From Acidobacteriota bacterium (lineage in GTDB: Bacteria; Acidobacteriota; Terriglobia; Terriglobales; Acidobacteriaceae): a stretch of 46,545 bases of DNA. Numbering within the stretch: position 1 is the first letter of the stretch; every line of letters starts with the position of its first letter. Positions 42,474-46,545 of this stretch are shown piece after piece. Under the pieces are notes generated by a model. The model worked only from the letters and a program-made list of their open reading frames with translations. It was not told the DNA's origin and ran no database searches. The stretch lies in NCBI GenBank assembly GCA_019351975.1, contig JABBOG010000030.1, positions 1 to 46,545 of the forward strand. Reading direction: 5' to 3'. A program made the translations under genes and the position numbers.

Positions 42474-43379
42474 TTAGCTCTTCTTCACCGCATGCCCGCC
42501 AAACTCGTTCCGCATCACCGACAGCATCCGGTCCGTGAAATTATCATCCTCGCGCGATCGAATCCGTCGAATCAGCGACTCCGTAATCACCGGTGCCGAC
42601 ACATTCAGGTCAATCGCCTCCGTCACCGTCCACCGGCCTTCACCCGAGTCCGGCACATACGGCTCCAACCCCTCCAGCGTCGGATTCTTCTTCAGCGCAT
42701 CCGCCGTCAGGTCCAGCAGCCACGACCGCACCACCGACCCATACCTCCAGATGTTCGCAATCTGCGTCAGGTCCAGCTGCAGCGACTCCTTCGCACGCAT
42801 GATCGAGAAGCCCTCCGAGTACGCCTGCATCAACCCATACTCGATCCCGTTATGGACCATCTTCACGAAGTGTCCCGCACCGCTCGGGCCCGTCCGTCCC
42901 CAGCCCGTGTCCTTGCTCGGAGCCAGCGTCTCGAAGATCGGCCGCAGATGCTCCACCACGTCCTCATCGCCGCCAATCATCATCGAGTAGCCTTCGGTGA
43001 TGCCCCAGATCCCGCCCGACGTCCCTACATCCACAAACGCAAAGCCCTCTTCCTTCAGCGCATCATGCCGCCGCTGCGAGTCCTTGTAGTTCGAGTTGCC
43101 GCCGTCGATAAAAATATCGCCCTTCTGCATCAGCGGCTTCAGCTTCGCAATCGTCTGGTCCACCGGATCGCCCGCCGGAACCATGATCCAGATCGCTCGC
43201 GGCGCCTGCAGGTTCTTCACCAGATCTTCCAGCGAGTTCACGCCGACCGATCCCGCATCACTTAGCTTCTTTACCGCATCGGCCGAGAAATCGAAGCCGA
43301 CAACCTTATGGCCTGCACGACGCAAACGCTCCGCCATGTTGCCGCCCATCTTCCCAAGCCCGATCAATCCCAGTTCCAT
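42474..43379 (-). CDS. gnd: 6-phosphogluconate dehydrogenase, short (decarboxylating) form
   Basis: 301 residues, like the short GndA/YqeC-type enzymes (about 300, against 470 for the long form). The Rossmann motif is LIGLGKMGGNMAERL. The substrate block is VDVGTSGGIWGITEGYSMMIGG, and the catalytic Lys is in GAGHFVKMVHNGIEYGLMQAYSEG. It makes ribulose-5-phosphate, CO2 and NAD(P)H; the short form is often NAD-preferring. Start MELGLIG at 43379 has AAAGGA upstream; the longer frame (9 codons) lacks a site. It is the first gene of the oxidative pentose phosphate set. Confidence 0.95.
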   Translation of the reverse strand: MELGLIGLGKMGGNMAERLRRAGHKVVGFDFSADAVKKLSDAGSVGVNSLEDLVKNLQAPRAIWIMVPAGDPVDQTIAKLKPLMQKGDIFIDGGNSNYKDSQRRHDALKEEGFAFVDVGTSGGIWGITEGYSMMIGGDEDVVEHLRPIFETLAPSKDTGWGRTGPSGAGHFVKMVHNGIEYGLMQAYSEGFSIMRAKESLQLDLTQIANIWRYGSVVRSWLLDLTADALKKNPTLEGLEPYVPDSGEGRWTVTEAIDLNVSAPVITESLIRRIRSREDDNFTDRMLSVMRNEFGGHAVKKS

Positions 43380-43496
43380 ATCTCTGTCCTTTGCGCAAAA
43401 ATGCACCGTTTATAGACTAATCCCAATCGCTGTCAATGCCCAGCGTCCATCTTCAACACTTCGTGAAGTTTCATCCCCGCCAGGCCCTTCGCTCCT

Positions 43497-44372
43497 TCAA
43501 GCTCCTTCAGGGAAATCCGCCCCCACCGTAAGCTCCTCCCACCGGTCCAGCTCCGCCAGCCGCTCCTGCAGCTTCGCCCTGTACCTCGTCAGCGCAATCC
43601 TCCCCAGCACCAGATTCCGCGGCGGATGTTCCATACTCACCGCCTCCACAATCGCCTCCACCGCACGCTGCGGATCGCCCGCCTGCTTGCCCGACTGCGT
43701 CTTGAAGTACTCCCGCGCCTTCCCCGCCGTCTCCCTGTAATCCATAATCTGGCACTCCGACTCCACCCCGGACCGCCCCAGAAAGTCCGTCCGAAACGGC
43801 CCCGGCTCCACCACCGTCACATGCACGCCCAGCGGCTCCATCTCCGCCGCCAGCGCCTCCGAGAACCCCTCCACAGCAAACTTCGTCGTGTTATAAAATC
43901 CCCACCCCGCCGACCCGATCAGCCCACCCACCGACGACAGATTCACAATATTCCCCGACCTCCGTTCCCGAAAATGCGGCAGCATCTCCTTCGTCAGATC
44001 GATCAGCCCCATCAGGTTCGTCTTGAACATCGGCAGATACTCTTCCTCCGCCACCTCCTCGATCGCTCCCGTAACCCCATATCCCGCGTTATTCACCAGC
44101 ACATCCACATGCCCCGCACGCGACATCGCATCCGCCACCGCGCCGCGCACATTGTCCGGCTTCGTCACATCCAGCTCCAGAATCACCGCATTCCCCGGAT
44201 ACCGCATCATCAAAGGCTCCAGCTTGTCCACCTGCCGCGCCGTCGCCACCACCGTCGCACCCAGCGAACACAGATACTCCGCCATCAGCTTCCCAAATCC
44301 CGACGACGCTCCCGTGATCATCCAAACCTTGCCCTTTTGCGATACTCCCTGTCCCTTGCCCGCGTAGCTCAT
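43497..44372 (-). CDS. SDR-family oxidoreductase
   Basis: 291 residues. Cofactor motif TGASSGFGKLMAEYL (TGxxxGxG), VLVNNAGYGVTG (NNAG), NIVNLSSVGGL with the catalytic Ser, and YNTTKFAVEGF with the catalytic Tyr-x3-Lys. EPGPFRTDFLG follows. Arg at the end of beta2 (TARQVDKL) suggests NADP preference. It belongs to the classical SDRs; substrate unknown. ATG 44372 has GGAG six bases before; a 4-codon longer start at 44384 is too close to its ribosome site. It lies 117 bases upstream of gnd on the same strand. Confidence 0.93.
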   Translation of the reverse strand: MSYAGKGQGVSQKGKVWMITGASSGFGKLMAEYLCSLGATVVATARQVDKLEPLMMRYPGNAVILELDVTKPDNVRGAVADAMSRAGHVDVLVNNAGYGVTGAIEEVAEEEYLPMFKTNLMGLIDLTKEMLPHFRERRSGNIVNLSSVGGLIGSAGWGFYNTTKFAVEGFSEALAAEMEPLGVHVTVVEPGPFRTDFLGRSGVESECQIMDYRETAGKAREYFKTQSGKQAGDPQRAVEAIVEAVSMEHPPRNLVLGRIALTRYRAKLQERLAELDRWEELTVGADFPEGA

Positions 44373-44477
44373 CGTGTTCTCCATACTCCTTGAGACGCGT
44401 CCTGTTCTCATCGCGATGCAAGCTCTCTCGCAGAACGATGCATATCTTCCTCGCCCCCCACGCCGCATAATGAACAC

Positions 44478-46340
44478 ATGGCCGATCCTTTCTCCACGCC
44501 GCCAGCCGACGTCTACCTCCGTCGCCTCCAGCACCACGAGCAGCAGGAGTCCCAGCTCAAAGCCACCCACCTCTGGGTCGGCTACGTCCGCCTCTTCCTC
44601 GCCCTGCTCTTCCTCATCACCGCCTGGTTCACCATCTTCCAGCGCGACGCACCCCGCTCCCTCATCGCCATCCCCATCCTTCTCTTCCTCGCCGCCGGCA
44701 TCCTCCACGCCCGCATCCTTCGCCGCCTCAGCACCGCACGCCGCTCCGCACAGGTCTATCGCGACGGCCTCGCGCGCATCGAAGACCGCTGGTACGGCCT
44801 CAACCCCCGCGACCTCACCACCCTCTCCGCCGCCACCGCCGCCCAGCTCCAATCCAGCCTCTACGCCTCCGACCTCGACATCACCGGCACCGGCGGCCTC
44901 TTCGAACTCCTCTGCACCGCCCGCACCCGCATGGGCCAGGACACCCTCCTCGCCTGGCTCCTCGCACCCGCTCCCACCCCCACCATCCTCGCCCGCCAAG
45001 CCGCCATCGCCGACCTCCGCCACCGCATCGACCTCCGCGAGCGCATGTCCGTCGCCGGCGACGCCACCACACTCGGCGTCCACGCCGACGACCTCCGCTC
45101 CTGGGCCCTCGCTCCCGACACCCTCCAGCAGCACTGGCTCCCCTGGCTCGCCGCCCTCCTCGCCCTCGCCGCCGTCGCCTCCACCCTCGCCTGGCTCTCC
45201 GGCTTCGGCAACTCCGCCCTCCTCGCCCTCTTCGCCATCATCATCCTCGAAGCCACCCTCCGCAAACCCTTCAAGTCCCACATCGATTCCGTCCTTCTCC
45301 ACACCGACACCGCCCTCAAAAACCTCCATCTCCTCTCCGCCCTCATCGCCCAGCTCGAACCCGAAACCTTCACCGCACCGCTGCTTATCGACATCCAGCA
45401 GCGCCTCACCTCCCACTCCACCCCCGCCTCCACCGCCATCGCCAAACTCGCCACCCTCGGCCAGTTCCGCGACTCCCTCGACAACATGATCGTCAAATTC
45501 ATCGACCTGCCCTTTATGGTCTCCGTGCAGGTCGCCTTCGCCGTCCAGCGCTGGCGTCGCCGCCACGGCGCCGCCGTCCCCCTCTGGCTCTCCGCCGTCG
45601 CCGAGGCCGAAGCCCTCCTCTCCCTCGCCACCTACAGCTACGAACACCCCTCCGACCCCTTCCCCGAACTCCTCAACGGCCCCACCCGCCTCAACGCAAT
45701 CGCCCTCGGCCATCCCCTCATCGCCGCCGCCAAATGCGTCCGCAACTCCCTCCAGCTTGGCCCCCACCAATCCCCGCCCGACCAAACCCAGCCCGACACC
45801 CGCCTCCTCCTCATCAGCGGCTCCAACATGTCCGGCAAAAGCACCCTCATGCGCACCCTCGGCGTCAACGCCGTCCTCGCTATGGCCGGAGCCACCGTCC
45901 GCGCCCAGTCCTTCACCCTCACCCCTCTCCACATCGCCGCCAGCATCCTCGTCAACGACTCCCTCCACGAAGGCCACTCCCGCTTCTACGCCGAAATCGA
46001 CCGCCTCCACCGCATCTGCACCCTCGCCAAAACCTCCAGCAGCGACGGCGTCCTCTTCCTCCTCGACGAACTCCTCCAGGGCACCAACTCCAAAGACCGC
46101 CTCATCGGCGCGCAGGGCGTCCTCCGCACCCTCATCGACCTCGGCGCCATCGGCATCGTCACCACCCACGACCTCGCCCTCGCCGACATCGACGGCCTCC
46201 CTCCCCACACCCTCAAAAACATGCACTTCCAGGACCAGATCCTCGACAACCAGATGCACTTCGACTTCACCCTCCGCGAAGGCGCAGCCATGAAGAGCAA
46301 CGGCATCGCCCTCATGCGCCTCATCGGCCTCAACGTCTAA
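44478..46340 (+). CDS. Membrane-anchored MutS-like ATPase
   Basis: 620 residues. Two TM helices near the N-terminus (LFLALLFLITAWFTIF, LIAIPILLFLAAGILHA) and two near residues 215-270 (WLAALLALAAVASTLAWL, ALLALFAIIIL) flank parts of a MutS lever/core-like helical region. This includes GLFELLCTARTRMGQDTLLAWLLAP, matching the MutS core start. The C-terminal MutS ATPase has Walker A GSNMSGKST (about residue 449), VRAQSFTLTPL, Walker B FLLDELLQGTNSKDR and THDLALADI. No mismatch-binding N-terminal domain is present. A role in membrane-linked DNA processing is speculative. ATG 44478 is 105 bases from the divergent SDR start. Confidence 0.85.
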   Translation: MADPFSTPPADVYLRRLQHHEQQESQLKATHLWVGYVRLFLALLFLITAWFTIFQRDAPRSLIAIPILLFLAAGILHARILRRLSTARRSAQVYRDGLARIEDRWYGLNPRDLTTLSAATAAQLQSSLYASDLDITGTGGLFELLCTARTRMGQDTLLAWLLAPAPTPTILARQAAIADLRHRIDLRERMSVAGDATTLGVHADDLRSWALAPDTLQQHWLPWLAALLALAAVASTLAWLSGFGNSALLALFAIIILEATLRKPFKSHIDSVLLHTDTALKNLHLLSALIAQLEPETFTAPLLIDIQQRLTSHSTPASTAIAKLATLGQFRDSLDNMIVKFIDLPFMVSVQVAFAVQRWRRRHGAAVPLWLSAVAEAEALLSLATYSYEHPSDPFPELLNGPTRLNAIALGHPLIAAAKCVRNSLQLGPHQSPPDQTQPDTRLLLISGSNMSGKSTLMRTLGVNAVLAMAGATVRAQSFTLTPLHIAASILVNDSLHEGHSRFYAEIDRLHRICTLAKTSSSDGVLFLLDELLQGTNSKDRLIGAQGVLRTLIDLGAIGIVTTHDLALADIDGLPPHTLKNMHFQDQILDNQMHFDFTLREGAAMKSNGIALMRLIGLNV

Positions 46341-46385
46341 CCCCCAACCCCACCTTCGCCACTCCTCTCTCCCCACCTCTGAAGT

Positions 46386-46405
46386 GGACGGACTTTAACC
46401 CGTCC
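46386..46405. repeat. TTTA-loop palindrome
   Basis: GGACGG-ACTTTAAC-CCGTCC, the imperfect relative of the palindrome at 37702-37721. It follows the MutS-like gene and may end its transcript. Confidence 0.65.
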
Positions 46406-46463
46406 ATCCGACCCCTCCCATCCCACCCCTCCCGTCCACCCCTCCCGTCCACCCCACACCACG

Positions 46464-46545
46464 TTGTCATCCTTCGCCGCAGGCGGAGGACCCGCTTCTT
46501 GCCTTTGCTTTTGCCGTTGCTTTTGCTTTTGCCTTTGCCTTTGCC
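46464..46545. repeat. Dispersed repeat followed by a TTTGCC/TTTTGC hexamer array
   Basis: TTGTCATCCTTCGCCGCAGG and GGAGGACCCGCTTC resemble the element at 38283. It runs into TTGCCTTTGCTTTTGCCGTTG and further units of six bases, at least eight in a row with substitutions, to the window end. Non-coding. Confidence 0.75.

Overview
The window looks like chromosome of an Acidobacteriota bacterium, probably a Terriglobia / Acidobacteriaceae soil type (Granulicella, Edaphobacter or Terriglobus-like). That placement is inference. It rests on very GC-rich housekeeping genes with C-ending codons, frequent TTG and GTG starts, a secreted GH3 glycosidase with a PA14 insert, a membrane-bound MutS-like ATPase, and intergenic palindromes with a TTTA loop plus 'TGTCATCCTGAGCG...GAAGGACC' repeats that I associate with this group.

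Left chromosomal arm (1-12469): a partial Gfo/Idh/MocA oxidoreductase, an outer-membrane barrel protein, a LytTR response regulator, a GT-C/TPR membrane protein, a three-gene ECF sigma factor operon, a rhodanese with an in-frame amber codon, rlmB, a degenerate gluzincin-like protein, ligA, yggX and tRNA-Pro(GGG).

Mobile element (12425-30016, about 17.6 kb): it is integrated in tRNA-Pro and bounded by a perfect 50-bp direct repeat that starts in the anticodon loop. Just inside each end lies a near-identical 22-bp repeat, a likely integrase arm site. Integrase and an excisionase-like gene sit at the left end. A long leftward block runs from 24.5 to 14.4 kb. It is headed by a near-consensus sigma-70 promoter (TTGACA-17-TAATAT) whose -10 lies in a perfect palindrome. 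In order it encodes a small protein, a winged-helix replication-like protein, short unknown proteins, a sigma region-2-like protein followed by a second promoter, a zinc-ribbon/coiled-coil protein, two large proteins resembling phage internal or ejection proteins, two small structural-looking proteins, a terminator and a DUF4177-like protein. I find no terminase, portal, major capsid, protease or tail-tube gene. The right part holds a second leftward cluster and a cargo zone with a serine recombinase, a candidate structured RNA, an Abi-alpha (DUF4393-like) defence protein, a divergent two-TM protein and small ORFs. The element is either a cryptic prophage or a phage satellite that keeps ejection and regulatory genes but not packaging genes.

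Right chromosomal arm (30078-46545): a GH3 beta-xylosidase/glucosidase-like enzyme, a DsbA-like thioredoxin-fold protein, a membrane protein, serA, a parvulin-type lipoprotein, a c-type cytochrome lipoprotein and a small membrane protein. Next comes a leftward oxidative pentose phosphate operon (gnd-zwf-pgl-glk) covering glucose phosphorylation to ribulose-5-phosphate, then an SDR oxidoreductase and the MutS-like protein. The window ends in palindromic and hexameric repeats.
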